From the NCBI RefSeq assembly GCF_000308595.1, contig NZ_BAGA01000132.1, positions 62,001 through 126,000 on the forward strand: a stretch of DNA of 64,000 bases, read 5' to 3'. The translations under genes and the position numbers were made by a program. Position 1 is the stretch's first letter. Each line of letters begins with the position of its first letter. The notes beneath the pieces are model-generated. The model worked only from the letters and a program-made list of their open reading frames with translations, did no database searches and was not told where the DNA came from. The stretch is from Nocardia higoensis NBRC 100133. Its GTDB lineage: Bacteria > Actinomycetota > Actinomycetes > Mycobacteriales > Mycobacteriaceae. This document shows positions 47,620 to 57,058 of the stretch, piece by piece.

Positions 47620-48333
47620 TCACGCGTCCTCGTCGAGGAGGTTGCGGGTGCGGTTCGGGTCCACCGGGATGCCCGGTCCGGTGTTCGTCGAGACCGTCAC
47701 CTTCTTGACGTAGCGGCCCTTCGCGGTGGAGGGCTTGACGCGCAGGATCTCGTCCAGCGCGGCGCCGTAGTTCTCCACCAGCTTGGCGTCGTCGAAGGAC
47801 GCCTTGCCGATCACGAAGTGCAGGTTGGCCTGCTTGTCGACGCGGAAGTTGATCTTGCCGCCCTTGATGTCGTTGACGGCCTTGGTCACATCGTTGGTGA
47901 CCGTGCCCGTCTTCGGGTTCGGCATCAGACCGCGCGGGCCGAGGACACGCGCGATACGGCCGACCTTGGCCATCTGGTCCGGGGTGGCGATCGCGGCGTC
48001 GAAGTCCAGCCAGCCGCCCTGGATGCGCTCGATCAGATCCTCGGCGCCCACCGCGTCAGCGCCCGCGGCCTCGGCCTCGGCAGCCTTCTCGCCGGCCGCG
48101 AACACGATGACGCGGGCGGTCTTACCGGTGCCGTGCGGCAGGTTCACGGTGCCGCGAACCATCTGATCGGCCTTGCGGGGGTCCACACCGAGACGCACGG
48201 CGACCTCGACGGTCGCATCGGTCTTGGTGGTGGCGGTCTCCTTGGCCAGCCGCGCGGCGGCCAGCGGGGAGTAGAGCTTGTCGCGATCGACCTTCTCGGC
48301 CGCGGCGAGGTACGCCTTGCTTCGTTTTGCCAT
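47620..48333 (-). CDS. rplA: 50S ribosomal protein L1
   Basis: 237 residues, full length. L1 forms the mobile stalk guiding E-site tRNA and represses its own mRNA. Blocks: RGTVNLPHGTGKTARVIVFA, RVLGPRGLMPNPKTGTVT and NFRVDKQANLHFVIGK. ATG 48333, 88 bp after rplK. Confidence 0.98.
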   Translation of the reverse strand: MAKRSKAYLAAAEKVDRDKLYSPLAAARLAKETATTKTDATVEVAVRLGVDPRKADQMVRGTVNLPHGTGKTARVIVFAAGEKAAEAEAAGADAVGAEDLIERIQGGWLDFDAAIATPDQMAKVGRIARVLGPRGLMPNPKTGTVTNDVTKAVNDIKGGKINFRVDKQANLHFVIGKASFDDAKLVENYGAALDEILRVKPSTAKGRYVKKVTVSTNTGPGIPVDPNRTRNLLDEDA

Positions 48334-48421
48334 GATTGTCTGTCCTTCGTGGTTCAGAAGTGGTTCACGGGTCTGGCCGACCCTCCCACCGAGTTCTTGC
48401 CCGAGGGCTCGGTGCCGAGGC

Positions 48422-48856
48422 TCACGCCTCGACGGTGATACCCATCGAACGAGCGGTACCGGCGATGATCTTCGCGGCCTGATCGATGTCGTTGGCGTTG
48501 AGATCTTCCATCTTGGTCTTGGCGATCTCGCGCACCTGGTCCATGGTCACCTTGGCGACCTTGTTGCGGTGCGGCTCGGCCGAGCCCTTCTGCACACCGG
48601 CGGCCTTGAGCAGCAGCTTGGCGGCGGGCGGGGTCTTCAGCTTGAAGTCGAAGGTCCGGTCCTCGTACACCGAGATCTCGACCGGAATGACGTTGCCACG
48701 CTGCGACTCGGTCGCGGCGTTGTACGCCTTGCAGAACTCCATGATGTTGACGCCGTGCTGGCCGAGAGCGGGGCCGACCGGCGGAGCCGGGTTCGCCTGA
48801 CCGGCCTGGATCTGAAGCTTGATGATCCCGGCGAGCTTCTTCTTCTTGGGGGGCAT
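48422..48856 (-). CDS. rplK: 50S ribosomal protein L11
   Basis: 144 residues. KLQIQAGQANPAPPVGPALGQ is the rRNA/thiostrepton-loop N-terminal domain, and DLNANDIDQAAKIIAGTARS the C-terminal 23S-binding helix. L11 shapes the GTPase-associated centre. ATG 48856, 112 bp after nusG. Confidence 0.98.
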   Translation of the reverse strand: MPPKKKKLAGIIKLQIQAGQANPAPPVGPALGQHGVNIMEFCKAYNAATESQRGNVIPVEISVYEDRTFDFKLKTPPAAKLLLKAAGVQKGSAEPHRNKVAKVTMDQVREIAKTKMEDLNANDIDQAAKIIAGTARSMGITVEA

Positions 48857-48968
48857 CTTTCTTTCCTAGGTGTTGGTGTCCTTGCTGTGTGCAAGCCTCG
48901 CGTAAGTCGAACCCGCGGCGCGGGCCGAACCATCCCGTCGCCGGCCGCCAAGGCCGCGACGGAAGCAA

Positions 48969-49787
48969 CTAGATCTTCGCGACCTGGGTGAAGGCCAGCT
49001 CGACCGGGGTCTCGCGGCCGAAGATCGACACGAGCACCTTGAGCTTCTGCTGCTCGGCGTTGACCTCGGAAATGCTGGCGGGCAGCGTCGCGAACGGGCC
49101 GTCCATCACCGTCACCGACTCGCCGACCTCGAAGTCGACCTCGATGACCGGCTTGGGCGCCACATCGCCCGCACCGGACTCGGCGCTCGCGGCGGCAGCG
49201 GCGGCGGGCGCCTTCTTCTGCTGCGAGGCAGGCACCAGGAACTTCACCACGTCGTCGATGGACAACGGAGAGGGCCGGGAGGTGGCGCCGACGAAGCCGG
49301 TGACGCCGGGGGTGTTGCGCACCGCGCCCCACGACTCGTCGTTGAGCTCCATGCGCACGAGGATGTAGCCGGGCAGCACCTTGCGGTTGACGTTCTTGCG
49401 CTGGCCGTTCTTGATCTCGGTGACCTCTTCGGTCGGCACCTCGACCTGGAAGATGTACTCCTCGAGGTCCAGGTTCTGGACGCGGGTCTCGAGGTTGGCC
49501 TTCACCTTGTTCTCGTAGCCGGCGTAGGAGTGGATGACGTACCAGTCACCCGGCTTACTGCGCAGCACGGCCTTCATCTCGGCCACCGGGTCGGCCGGCT
49601 CCTCGGGTGCAGCGGGCACGGGGGCGGCGTCCGCCTCCGGCGCTTCTTCGGCCACAGGTCCCTCGGCGGGCGCCACGTCGTCCACCTCGTCGTGGGCCTG
49701 ATCGGCCACCACGTCGTCGACCGGGAACTCGTCGTTGGTGTCGTTCTCCGGGGTGCTCACTGGGGCACTCGCTTCCTGTGTCGTCAC
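48969..49787 (-). CDS. nusG: Transcription termination/antitermination factor NusG
   Basis: About 272 residues. A long acidic, Ala/Pro-rich N-terminal extension (about 75 residues) precedes the NGN domain (WYVIHSYAGYENKVK, PGYILVRMELNDESW, GVTGFVG). An Ala-rich insert then leads to the KOW domain (FEVGESVTVMDGPFATLPASI). It couples RNA polymerase to ribosomes or Rho. Start: GTG 49787 has AGAGGA 5 nt upstream; ATG 49793 is possible but its site would be too close. In the conserved secE-nusG-rplK-rplA order. Confidence 0.95.
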   Translation of the reverse strand: MTTQEASAPVSTPENDTNDEFPVDDVVADQAHDEVDDVAPAEGPVAEEAPEADAAPVPAAPEEPADPVAEMKAVLRSKPGDWYVIHSYAGYENKVKANLETRVQNLDLEEYIFQVEVPTEEVTEIKNGQRKNVNRKVLPGYILVRMELNDESWGAVRNTPGVTGFVGATSRPSPLSIDDVVKFLVPASQQKKAPAAAAAASAESGAGDVAPKPVIEVDFEVGESVTVMDGPFATLPASISEVNAEQQKLKVLVSIFGRETPVELAFTQVAKI

Positions 49788-49887
49788 GTACATCCTCTGC
49801 GTGCCGGGCCGGGCGCGGCGGAAATCCTCCGCCGGTCCGCCCCGGGGATCGGCTACGTCGTCAGCATCGGCCGAACAGCTGCCGGCG

Positions 49888-50292
49888 TCAGCCGAACAAC
49901 CAGTTGACACCCTTGATGAACGCCACATCCAACCCGCTGATGAACGCGACCATGAAGACCACGAACACCAGAACAACGCTCGTATAGGTGACCATCTGCT
50001 TCCGGTTCGGCCAGATCACCTTGCGCAGTTCCGCGACGACCTCTCGCAGGAACTTGATCAGCCGCTTGAACGGGTTACCCGAACCCGTTCCGCGGGTGGC
50101 CTTGCCGGCGGACTTGACCGCCTTGTTCGACGACCGGTCGATCGTGGCGATCGCACCGGTTTCGACCGAGGAGGACGAGCCGGAGCGGGTCCGCCGTGCC
50201 GAGCGCTTACCGCTCGGCCGGTTCACCTCGGCGGTGCCATCGCCATTGTCGGCCGCATGCGCGCCGTGGCGAGTGTCCCGCTCGTCGCTCAC
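49888..50292 (-). CDS. secE: Preprotein translocase subunit SecE
   Basis: 134 residues with one C-terminal membrane segment (VVLVFVVFMVAFISGLDVAF) preceded by the conserved amphipathic helix FLREVVAELRKVIWPNRKQM. Clamps the two halves of SecY. The N-terminal 70 residues are basic, low-complexity and typical of actinobacteria. GTG 50292 has GAGAGGA 5 nt upstream. The tRNA-Trp gene ends 30 bp upstream. Confidence 0.95.
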   Translation of the reverse strand: MSDERDTRHGAHAADNGDGTAEVNRPSGKRSARRTRSGSSSSVETGAIATIDRSSNKAVKSAGKATRGTGSGNPFKRLIKFLREVVAELRKVIWPNRKQMVTYTSVVLVFVVFMVAFISGLDVAFIKGVNWLFG

Positions 50293-50322
50293 GTCGATCC
50301 TCTCTCGTCGCTGGCAAAAGGG

Positions 50323-50395
<73 letters not shown>

Positions 50396-50612
50396 TCGGT
50401 TGGACCATATGGAACAGCTGTCCAACCACCGTTCGATATTCAGTTGGCCTGGAGGCACCCTACACAACACGCGCGCCGCGTCGGCGTTGCCGGCTCCCGC
50501 AGGAACCAGCCCCACAGAGCAGCGCGCAGCGGCTGGTGACCCCAGGTTCCCGAGTGTACTTACCGACCCGCGCAATAGCCAATCCGGCCTACCGCGCCAG
50601 GTCAGCCGGTAC

Positions 50613-51698
50613 TCAGGACAGCTGCACGGTCGCGGTCGCGCGACCGAAGATCTTCTTGCCGGCCGACTTGGCGACGATGGCGATCACCGCGGTGCGGGTC
50701 TCGGGGTCCACCGACTTCACCTTGCCGGTGTACTCGATCTCGGCGGCGGAATCGGCGGGCACGAACACCGGGCTGGTGAAGCGCACGTTGTATTCCTTGA
50801 CCGCGCCGGGATCGCCGAGCCAGGACGTGATGAAGCCACCACCCAGGCCCATGGTGAGCATGCCGTGGGCGACCACGTCGTCGAGGCCGACCAGCTTGAC
50901 GACCTCGTCGCTCCAGTGGATCGGATTCGCGTCACCGGAGACGCCGGCGTAGTTGACCAGATCGCCGCGGGTCAGCCGCACCAGGCGGGCGGGCAGCTCG
51001 TCACCGACCGAGACCGAGTCGAAGGCGAGCGCGCGCGTGCTCACGAACGCCTCGGGGATACGGGCCGCCGGGGGCGGCGAACTCGGCACACCGACCTGCG
51101 GGTACTCGCCGAGCGGGTGGTGCTCGGGTTCCTCGGGACCGATACCGTGCATCAGCACGTTGCGCACCGCGTCCTGGAGGCCGGGGTCGATGTCGGCGCC
51201 GCTGCGGCCGACGAGGGTGGTGTAGGTGGTGAGCACCAGCTCGTCGTTCTGCGCGGTCACGATGTTCTTGGTGACGATGATGTCGCCGCCGAACGCCTGC
51301 CGGAAGGAATGCAGGTACACATCACAGGTGAGCTGGTCGCCCACCTGGATCGGGCGGTGGAATTCCAGGATCTGGTCGGTCTGCATGATCTGGCTGAGGT
51401 CGTAGCCGGTCACGACCGTCTCGAACAGCTTGCGCTGCGCCAGGATGCCCACCAGGGAGATGAAGGTGAGCGGCGCGGCGAGGCCGTCGTAGCCGTATTC
51501 CTGAGCGGCGCTCTCGTCCCAGTGCACCGGGTGGTAGTCCTGCACCGCGCGGGAGTACTCGCGGACTTTCTCGCGCCCGACTTCGTAGTAGTCGTCGACG
51601 CGATAGTGGTGACCGACCATGGCCGCCGCGTGCGCCGCGGCGTCGAAGACCTCTTCGCTCGCCTGGACCGCTTGCTGTGTACCGGTGTTCGTTGTCAC
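50613..51698 (-). CDS. hadAB: Fused (3R)-hydroxyacyl-ACP dehydratase HadA/HadB
   Basis: 361-residue single chain joining two hot-dog proteins that are separate hadA and hadB in M. tuberculosis. It dehydrates 3-hydroxyacyl-ACP in the FAS-II cycle that elongates mycolate precursors. N-terminal HadA-like half: HYRVDDYYEVGREKVREYSR, then APLTFISLVG. C-terminal HadB-like half: the hydratase-2 motif VSGDANPIHWSDEVVKLVG with Asp and His, and VVAHGMLTMGLGGG. Ser81 occupies the place of Cys61 in mycobacterial HadA. GTG 51698 is chosen; a GTG at 51752 adds 18 residues. No hadC follows. Confidence 0.94.
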   Translation of the reverse strand: MTTNTGTQQAVQASEEVFDAAAHAAAMVGHHYRVDDYYEVGREKVREYSRAVQDYHPVHWDESAAQEYGYDGLAAPLTFISLVGILAQRKLFETVVTGYDLSQIMQTDQILEFHRPIQVGDQLTCDVYLHSFRQAFGGDIIVTKNIVTAQNDELVLTTYTTLVGRSGADIDPGLQDAVRNVLMHGIGPEEPEHHPLGEYPQVGVPSSPPPAARIPEAFVSTRALAFDSVSVGDELPARLVRLTRGDLVNYAGVSGDANPIHWSDEVVKLVGLDDVVAHGMLTMGLGGGFITSWLGDPGAVKEYNVRFTSPVFVPADSAAEIEYTGKVKSVDPETRTAVIAIVAKSAGKKIFGRATATVQLS

Positions 51699-51841
51699 GG
51701 TGGGACTGTACCTATCTGACCCCACAGCCGGGGGGTCGGCGGGGGCATTCACCTCGGATACCTGCCGCGGACAGCACTCAGGGCCGGACGACTGTGCCGT
51801 CCGGCCCTGGCGGTCACGCGGAGGATGTCACGCGTGAGAAG

Positions 51842-52012
51842 TCAGCGGGATTCGCGATGTGCGCGATGCGTGCCACAGTTCGGGCAGAACTTCTTCAGCT
51901 CCAGCCGATCCGGGTCGTTACGCCGGTTCTTCTTGGTGATGTAGTTGCGGTGCTTGCACTGCTCGCAGGCCAAGGTGATCTTTGGCCGGACATCGGTGGA
52001 CTTCGCGGCCAC
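51842..52012 (-). CDS. rpmG: 50S ribosomal protein L33
   Basis: A 56-residue frame from GTG 52012 begins [20 protein letters not shown] and ends [15 protein letters not shown]. The two Cys pairs (CEQC and CPNC) form the zinc ribbon, so this is the zinc-containing form rather than the zinc-free paralogue. It sits between hadAB and tRNA-Met, as in mycobacteria. Too short for a length-based gene search. Confidence 0.97.
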
Positions 52013-52055
52013 GACTATGCCTTCTTTCCGGGTCGACCTGAATAATCAGTATGGG

Positions 52056-52128
52056 TAGCGATGGCCGGACTCGAACCGGCGACACAACGATTATGAGTCG
52101 TTTGCTCTACCGCCTGAGCTACACCGCC
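52056..52128 (-). tRNA. tRNA-Met (CAT)
   Basis: 73-nt cloverleaf: acceptor GGCGGTG pairs with CATCGCT (two G-U pairs), D arm GCTCAGGCGGTAGAGC, anticodon CAT in ACGACTCATAATCGT, T arm GCCGGTTCGAGTCCGGC, discriminator A. The fully paired first acceptor position (G-U) indicates the elongator form rather than the initiator. Confidence 0.95.
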
Positions 52129-52197
52129 TTATGCGCGGTCTGCCGTCGGCGACGCCGCGGCGAGGTTGCCGAGTCGGACACCACCGGCAATCCGGCG

Positions 52198-52270
52198 AGC
52201 CCCCTAACGGAATCGAACCGTTGACCTTTTCCTTACCATGGAAACGCTCTGCCGACTGAGCTAAGGGGGC
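52198..52270 (-). tRNA. tRNA-Thr (GGT)
   Basis: 73 nt: acceptor GCCCCCT/AGGGGGC, D arm GCTCAGTCGGCAGAGC, anticodon GGT in TTTCCATGGTAAGGAAA, T arm AACGGTTCGATTCCGTT, discriminator T. 69 bp upstream of tRNA-Met on the same strand. Confidence 0.95.
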
Positions 52271-52589
52271 ATGACTACATCCGCTCCGTTGTCCCTCTGT
52301 GCGACTCCGGGGCGGCGACGTCTTGAAAGAGATTACACACACGCTACGGCGAGTACCAAATCGGCTGGTCAGGGCACCTTTTCATGAGGATTCAGCGTGT
52401 GCACGGCGATGCCGCGCGCCGCTACTGCCGCGCATCCGGTCGGCGGAATCGCCGCAATGCCGTCGCGGATCGCCGCGGCGGGCCGGCGCGGATGGGTTCC
52501 GGGCCGCGCCGGAAATGCCGTTCGACCCCCGGAAATCAGAAGAGCCCCGCCGGCGATTTCTCGCTTGCGGGGCTCATCTGCCGATCTTG
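52271..52589. other. Spacer between tRNA-Thr and tRNA-Tyr
   Basis: 319 bp with no convincing gene. It contains an 8-bp stem, AGCCCCGC (52543-52550) with GCGGGGCT (52567-52574), 15 bp beyond the tRNA-Tyr 3' end and followed by CTTCTGATTTC on the minus strand, a likely terminator for tRNA-Tyr. The remainder should hold a promoter for the tRNA-Thr to rpmG group. Confidence 0.55.
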
Positions 52590-52672
52590 TGGCAGGTGTA
52601 GGATTCGAACCTACGTAGGCTTTCACCGACAGATTTACAGTCTGCTCCCATTGGCCGCTCGGGCAACCTGCC
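52590..52672 (-). tRNA. tRNA-Tyr (GTA)
   Basis: 83-nt class II tRNA: acceptor GGCAGGT/ACCTGCC, anticodon GTA in CAGACTGTAAATCTG, long variable arm, T arm TAGGTTCGAATCCTA, discriminator A. The length is due to the variable arm, as expected for tRNA-Tyr. Confidence 0.96.
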
Positions 52673-52880
52673 GTGCCACCGTTGCCGGTGCGTGGACGAG
52701 AATACAACGAACCCCCATCCGGAATGCAAACCGGCTGGCCAACGCGGTGCCGCGGGGGGCAGGTACGGCGCTTCGGGGTAGAACTGTCCGGGTAGTGTGC
52801 CGACGTCGCCCGTACTCCCGGCCTCGGTGTGCCCGGTAGTGCGTGGAGTCGTCGGATCCCGTGAGGAACAGGAGCGCAGT

Positions 52881-53372
52881 GTGGCCGATTCGTCATTCGA
52901 TGTCGTGAGCAAGGTCGACCGGCAGGAGGTCGACAACGCGCTGCATCAGGCGGAGAAGGAGCTGAACACCCGCTACGACTTCCGTGGCACCGGCGCCACG
53001 ATCGAGTGGTCCGGCGAGGACAAGATCGTGCTGACCGCCGAGGCCGAGGAGCGCGTGAAGGCGGCGCTGGAGGTCTTCAAGGAGAAGCTGATCCGCCGCG
53101 ACATCTCGCTCAAGGCGTTCGACGCGGGCGAGCCCGCGGCCTCCGGCAAGACTTACAAGATCACCGGCACGCTGGTGCAGGGCATCGACACCGAGCACGC
53201 GAAGAAGATCTCGAAGAAGATCCGCGACGAGGGCCCCAAGGGCGTCAAAGCGCAGATCCAGGGCGACGAGCTGCGGGTCAGCAGCAAGAAGCGCGACGAC
53301 CTGCAGGCGGTGATCGCGCTGCTCAAGGGCGAGGATTTCGGCATCGCCCTGCAGTTCGTCAACTACCGCTGA
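52881..53372 (+). CDS. YajQ-family nucleotide-binding protein
   Basis: 163 residues, the normal family length. Begins DSSFDVVSKVDRQEVDNAL, then RYDFRGT and the C-terminal GEDFGIALQFVNYR. YajQ proteins bind nucleotides (in some bacteria cyclic di-GMP) and are linked to stress and, in phages, transcription; function here is not established. GTG 52881 has CAGGAG 7-8 nt upstream. It is divergent from tRNA-Tyr and matches the Rv0566c neighbour of htpX. Confidence 0.95.
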   Translation: MADSSFDVVSKVDRQEVDNALHQAEKELNTRYDFRGTGATIEWSGEDKIVLTAEAEERVKAALEVFKEKLIRRDISLKAFDAGEPAASGKTYKITGTLVQGIDTEHAKKISKKIRDEGPKGVKAQIQGDELRVSSKKRDDLQAVIALLKGEDFGIALQFVNYR

Positions 53373-53401
53373 TCGCCCGGCCGTCGGCGACCGGCGGCCG
53401 C

Positions 53402-54310
53402 TCAGCGGTAGGGATCATGGCGGTGCGGGTCGTATCCGCCGCCCGCCAGCGCCTCCAGCCGGGCGATCCGCTCGGCCATCGGGGGGTGGGTGGCGAACAG
53501 CCGCGCGGCGCGTTCGCCCGCGCGGAAGGGGTTGACGATCATCAGGTGCGACTGGGCCGTCAGCTGCGGTTCCGGCGGCAGCGGGGCGGCCTGCGCGCCG
53601 CGTTCGAGCTTGCGCAGCGCCGAGGCAAGCGCGAGCGGGTCGCCGGTGACCTCCGCGCCGGACCGATCGGCCTCGAATTCGCGCGAGCGCGACACCGCGA
53701 GCCTGACCAGTGTGGCGGCGATCGGGCCGAGCAATGAGACGAGCAACACACCGAGCACGTTGCCGCCCTGGCCGTCGCTGTTGTTGTTGCCGCCGAACAC
53801 GCTCGCGAAGAAGGCCATGTTCGCCAGACCGGAGATGACCGCGGCCATCGCGCCCGCGACCGAGGAGATCAGGATGTCGCGGTTGTAGACGTGCGAGAGT
53901 TCGTGGCCGAGCACCGCGCGCAACTCACGTTCGTCCAGGATGCGCAGGATGCCGCTGGTGCAGCAGACCGCCGCGTGGCGGGGGCTGCGGCCGGTGGCGA
54001 ACGCGTTGGGGGCATTGGTGGGGCTGATGTAGAGCCGGGGCATGGGACGGCGCGCGGTGGTCGCCAGCTCCCGCACGATCCGGTACATCACCGGCGCCTC
54101 CAGCTCGCTGACCGGGATCGCCCGCATGGCTCTCAGAGCCAGCTTGTCGCTGTTGAAGTACGCCCAGCCGTTCACCGCCACGGCCAGCACGACGGCGAAG
54201 ATCAGGATCGTGGTGTTGCCGAACAGGGCTCCGGCGAACACGATCAACGCCGAGAGCCCCGCCATCAGGCCGAACGTCTTGAGATCGTTCGCGAATCCGC
54301 GCCCGTGCAT
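53402..54310 (-). CDS. htpX: Membrane zinc metalloprotease HtpX
   Basis: 302 residues, M48 family. Two N-terminal membrane helices (about residues 12-32 and 35-52), the zinc site GHELSHVYN near residue 137-145, further membrane helices with VAGAMAAVISGL and VLGVLLVSLLG, and the conserved SRSREFEADRSGAEVTGDP that supplies the third ligand. Degrades misfolded membrane proteins. ATG 54310 has AGGAGG 3 nt upstream. Convergent with the yajQ-like gene, only 29 bp apart. Confidence 0.95.
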   Translation of the reverse strand: MHGRGFANDLKTFGLMAGLSALIVFAGALFGNTTILIFAVVLAVAVNGWAYFNSDKLALRAMRAIPVSELEAPVMYRIVRELATTARRPMPRLYISPTNAPNAFATGRSPRHAAVCCTSGILRILDERELRAVLGHELSHVYNRDILISSVAGAMAAVISGLANMAFFASVFGGNNNSDGQGGNVLGVLLVSLLGPIAATLVRLAVSRSREFEADRSGAEVTGDPLALASALRKLERGAQAAPLPPEPQLTAQSHLMIVNPFRAGERAARLFATHPPMAERIARLEALAGGGYDPHRHDPYR

Positions 54311-54551
54311 GTGCCTCCTGCCGATCCCCCGTCTCTGCGATTCGCCGGCGTCAAGCACCGGCATCGCCGGTGCTTCGACCGACAATAGGGAAACGATCGC
54401 AGACGCGCCGGAGTTCCGCGCACCGGCGCCTCGGGGGCCTCGATGTCGCTGGTCACGCCGAGATCGGGGACAGGACGAGGCGAGACCGCGCGAACGCTCC
54501 CGCGGTGCCACCTTGCCGCGGGGAGACGGTCCCGCGGCCGTGGAGAACGGT

Positions 54552-55586
54552 TCAGCCGACCCGTTCGATGGTGTAGCGCACCAGCTGCTCGAGCGCGTCG
54601 TTGGCCGGGCCCGCGGGCAGGGCGGCCAGTTCGGCGTAGGCCTGGTCGGCGTAGCCGTGCAGCTTCTCCTTGGCCAGCGCCATGCCACCGGAGCGGGCGA
54701 GCAGGTCGATGGCCTCGGCCACGGCCTCGTCGGTCTGCGGCGGGACGGCCAGCAGCTCGCGCAGCCGGTCGGCCTCGGCGCCCTCCTCGCGCAGCGCGTA
54801 GAGCACCGGCAGGGTGTGCACGCCTTCGCGCAGATCGGTGCCCGGCGTCTTGCCGGACTGCTCGGAGGCCGAGGAGATGTCGATGATGTCGTCGGCGATC
54901 TGGAAAGCGGTGCCGACCACGTCGCCGAGCCGGGCCAGGCGTTCGACGTGCCCGGCGTCCGCGCCGGAGAAGGTTCCGCCGAATCGGCCCGCGGCGGCGA
55001 TCAGCGACCCGGTCTTCTCCCACACCACGCGCAGGTAGTGCTCGATGGGGTCCTGGGTCTCGCGCGCGCCCATGGTCTCGCGCATCTGGCCGGTGACCAG
55101 TTCGGCGAAGGTCTCGGCGATGATGCGCACCGCGTCCGGGCCCAGTGTCGAGGTGAGCCGGGAGGCATGCGCGAACAGGTAGTCGCCCGCCAGGATGGCG
55201 ATGTTGTTGCCCCAGCGGGAATTCACGCTCGGGGCGCCACGGCGCATGGTGGCCTCGTCCATGACGTCGTCGTGGTAGAGCGTGGCCAGGTGCACCAGTT
55301 CGACGACCGTGCCCGCGGTGACCAGCGCCGGATCGGTCGGCCGTGGGCCGAGCTGGCCGGTGAGGATGGTGAACAGCGGGCGGAACCGCTTGCCGCCGGC
55401 CTTGGCCAGGTGCAGTGCCGCGTCCTGGAGGAAGTCCGCGCCGTCGGAGAGTTCGGCGATCAGCAGCTTCTCGACCTCTTCGAGGCCGTTGCGCACGGTC
55501 GCGGCGAGCTCCGCGTCACCGAGTTCCACCCCGGCGACCACCGTGCTCGAGGCACTCTCCGAGCCGCTCACTGCCGATGTGCTCAT
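54552..55586 (-). CDS. grcC: Polyprenyl diphosphate synthase (GrcC-type)
   Basis: 344 residues of the trans-isoprenyl diphosphate synthase family. First aspartate-rich motif YHDDVMDEATMRRG near residue 103 and second ADDIIDISS near residue 230, both complete, so it should be active. GGKRFRPL and GGDYL-like (ILAGDYLFA) blocks are present. It probably makes the C40-C45 side chain of menaquinone, given menJ directly next to it and menG nearby. ATG 55586 with GGGAG upstream. In M. tuberculosis the neighbour is grcC1 in the same order. Confidence 0.93.
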   Translation of the reverse strand: MSTSAVSGSESASSTVVAGVELGDAELAATVRNGLEEVEKLLIAELSDGADFLQDAALHLAKAGGKRFRPLFTILTGQLGPRPTDPALVTAGTVVELVHLATLYHDDVMDEATMRRGAPSVNSRWGNNIAILAGDYLFAHASRLTSTLGPDAVRIIAETFAELVTGQMRETMGARETQDPIEHYLRVVWEKTGSLIAAAGRFGGTFSGADAGHVERLARLGDVVGTAFQIADDIIDISSASEQSGKTPGTDLREGVHTLPVLYALREEGAEADRLRELLAVPPQTDEAVAEAIDLLARSGGMALAKEKLHGYADQAYAELAALPAGPANDALEQLVRYTIERVG

Positions 55587-55736
55587 CTCGTCTCCCAGCG
55601 CCGCGTCCGACCCCACGGGTAGAGAACCTAGCGTGTCCCCGCCGCGCGGCCCATGAACACCGCCATTCGGCGGCCTATCGCACACTTTTCCACACGCCGC
55701 GCCTGCCTGGTCGTGCGGCGTGCCAGTATGGATCGC

Positions 55737-57011
55737 ATGGGTTCAGCCGATGTCATGACCGGTCGTGTCCTGCCCGAGCATGTGGAGGTGCTCGTGGTCG
55801 GTGCGGGTCCGGCCGGATCGGCCGCCGCGACGTGGGCGGCGCGCGCGGGCCGCGATGTTCTGCTGACCGACGCGGCCGTCTTTCCCCGGGACAAGACGTG
55901 CGGCGACGGTCTGACACCGCGCGCCACCAAGGAATTGGAGCTGCTGGGGCTCGGCGGCTGGTTGCGCGCGCACACCGTCAACCACGGCCTGCGGATGACC
56001 GGTTTCGGCCGCGAGGCGCTGTTGCCCTGGCCAGGCGGATCGTTCCCCTCCTACGGAAGCGCCGTCCCGCGAACCGAACTCGACGACAAGCTGCGCGAGA
56101 CCGCGGTGAAGTCCGGCGCCCGGATGGCCGACGGCGCGAAGGCGGTCGAGGTGGTCCGCGACGGCGAGCGGGTGAGCGGTATCACCTTCGCTGTCGGCGA
56201 GCAGACGGTCACCGTCTCCTGCGACGTCCTGGTGGTCGCCGACGGCGTGCGCTCCCCCATCGGTAAACAACTCGGCCGCACCTGGCATCGCCGGTTCGCG
56301 TACGGCACCGCGGCGCGGGCCTACATCCGCTCCGCCCGCACCGACGACCAGTGGATCACTTCGCATCTGGAACTGCGCGACGCGGACGGGGAACTGGTGC
56401 CCGGTTACGGCTGGGTGTTCCCGCTGGGCAACGGCGAGGTCAATATCGGTGTCGGCTCGCTGGCGACCGAGCAGCGTCCCTCGCACGTGGCGCTCAAATC
56501 GCTGCTGCGCCACTACACCTCGCAGCGTTTCCAGGAGTGGGGCTTCGAGGGCGAGTTGCGCGCGGTGGCCTCGGCGCTGCTGCCGATGGGCGGCGCGGTG
56601 TCGAATGTGGCCGGGCGCAACTGGGTTCTGATCGGCGACGCGGCGGGTTGTGTGAATCCGCTCAACGGCGAGGGCATCGACTACGGGCTCGAGGGCGGGC
56701 ACATGCTCGGCCGCATCCTGGACTCCGACGATTTCGCCTCGCTCGATTACACGAGGCTGTGGCCGGATCTGTTGCGCGAGCGCTACGGGCGCACCTTCTC
56801 GGTGGCGCGGCGGATCGCCGGGCTGGCGACCCATCCGCGTATGGTGCCCACCGGCGGGCCGCCGGTCATGCGCTCGAAGTACCTGCAGCACACCGCTGTC
56901 CGGGTGATGGGCAATCTCGTCACCGACGAGGACGTGGACCTGACCGCACGCGCCTGGCGGGCCGCCGGTCGGCTGTCGATGCGCGCGGACGACCTGGCGC
57001 CGTTCAGTTGA
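55737..57011 (+). CDS. menJ: MenJ-like geranylgeranyl/menaquinone reductase
   Basis: About 424 residues of the FAD-dependent geranylgeranyl reductase family. FAD motif VVGAGPAGSAAATWAARAG, then KTCGDGLTPRA with the conserved Cys, and GDAAGCVNPLNGEGIDYGLEG. In mycobacteria MenJ saturates one isoprene unit of menaquinone, producing MK-9(II-H2). The divergent polyprenyl synthase supports this role; saturation of archaeal-type or carotenoid chains is less likely. Start uncertain: ATG 55728, 55737 or 55755, without a ribosome site, so possibly leaderless. Confidence 0.9.
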   Translation: MGSADVMTGRVLPEHVEVLVVGAGPAGSAAATWAARAGRDVLLTDAAVFPRDKTCGDGLTPRATKELELLGLGGWLRAHTVNHGLRMTGFGREALLPWPGGSFPSYGSAVPRTELDDKLRETAVKSGARMADGAKAVEVVRDGERVSGITFAVGEQTVTVSCDVLVVADGVRSPIGKQLGRTWHRRFAYGTAARAYIRSARTDDQWITSHLELRDADGELVPGYGWVFPLGNGEVNIGVGSLATEQRPSHVALKSLLRHYTSQRFQEWGFEGELRAVASALLPMGGAVSNVAGRNWVLIGDAAGCVNPLNGEGIDYGLEGGHMLGRILDSDDFASLDYTRLWPDLLRERYGRTFSVARRIAGLATHPRMVPTGGPPVMRSKYLQHTAVRVMGNLVTDEDVDLTARAWRAAGRLSMRADDLAPFS

Positions 57012-57058
57012 GCGATCGGGCAGGCCGCGTCGGGCCCGGCCTGCCCGCTTCCACCACT

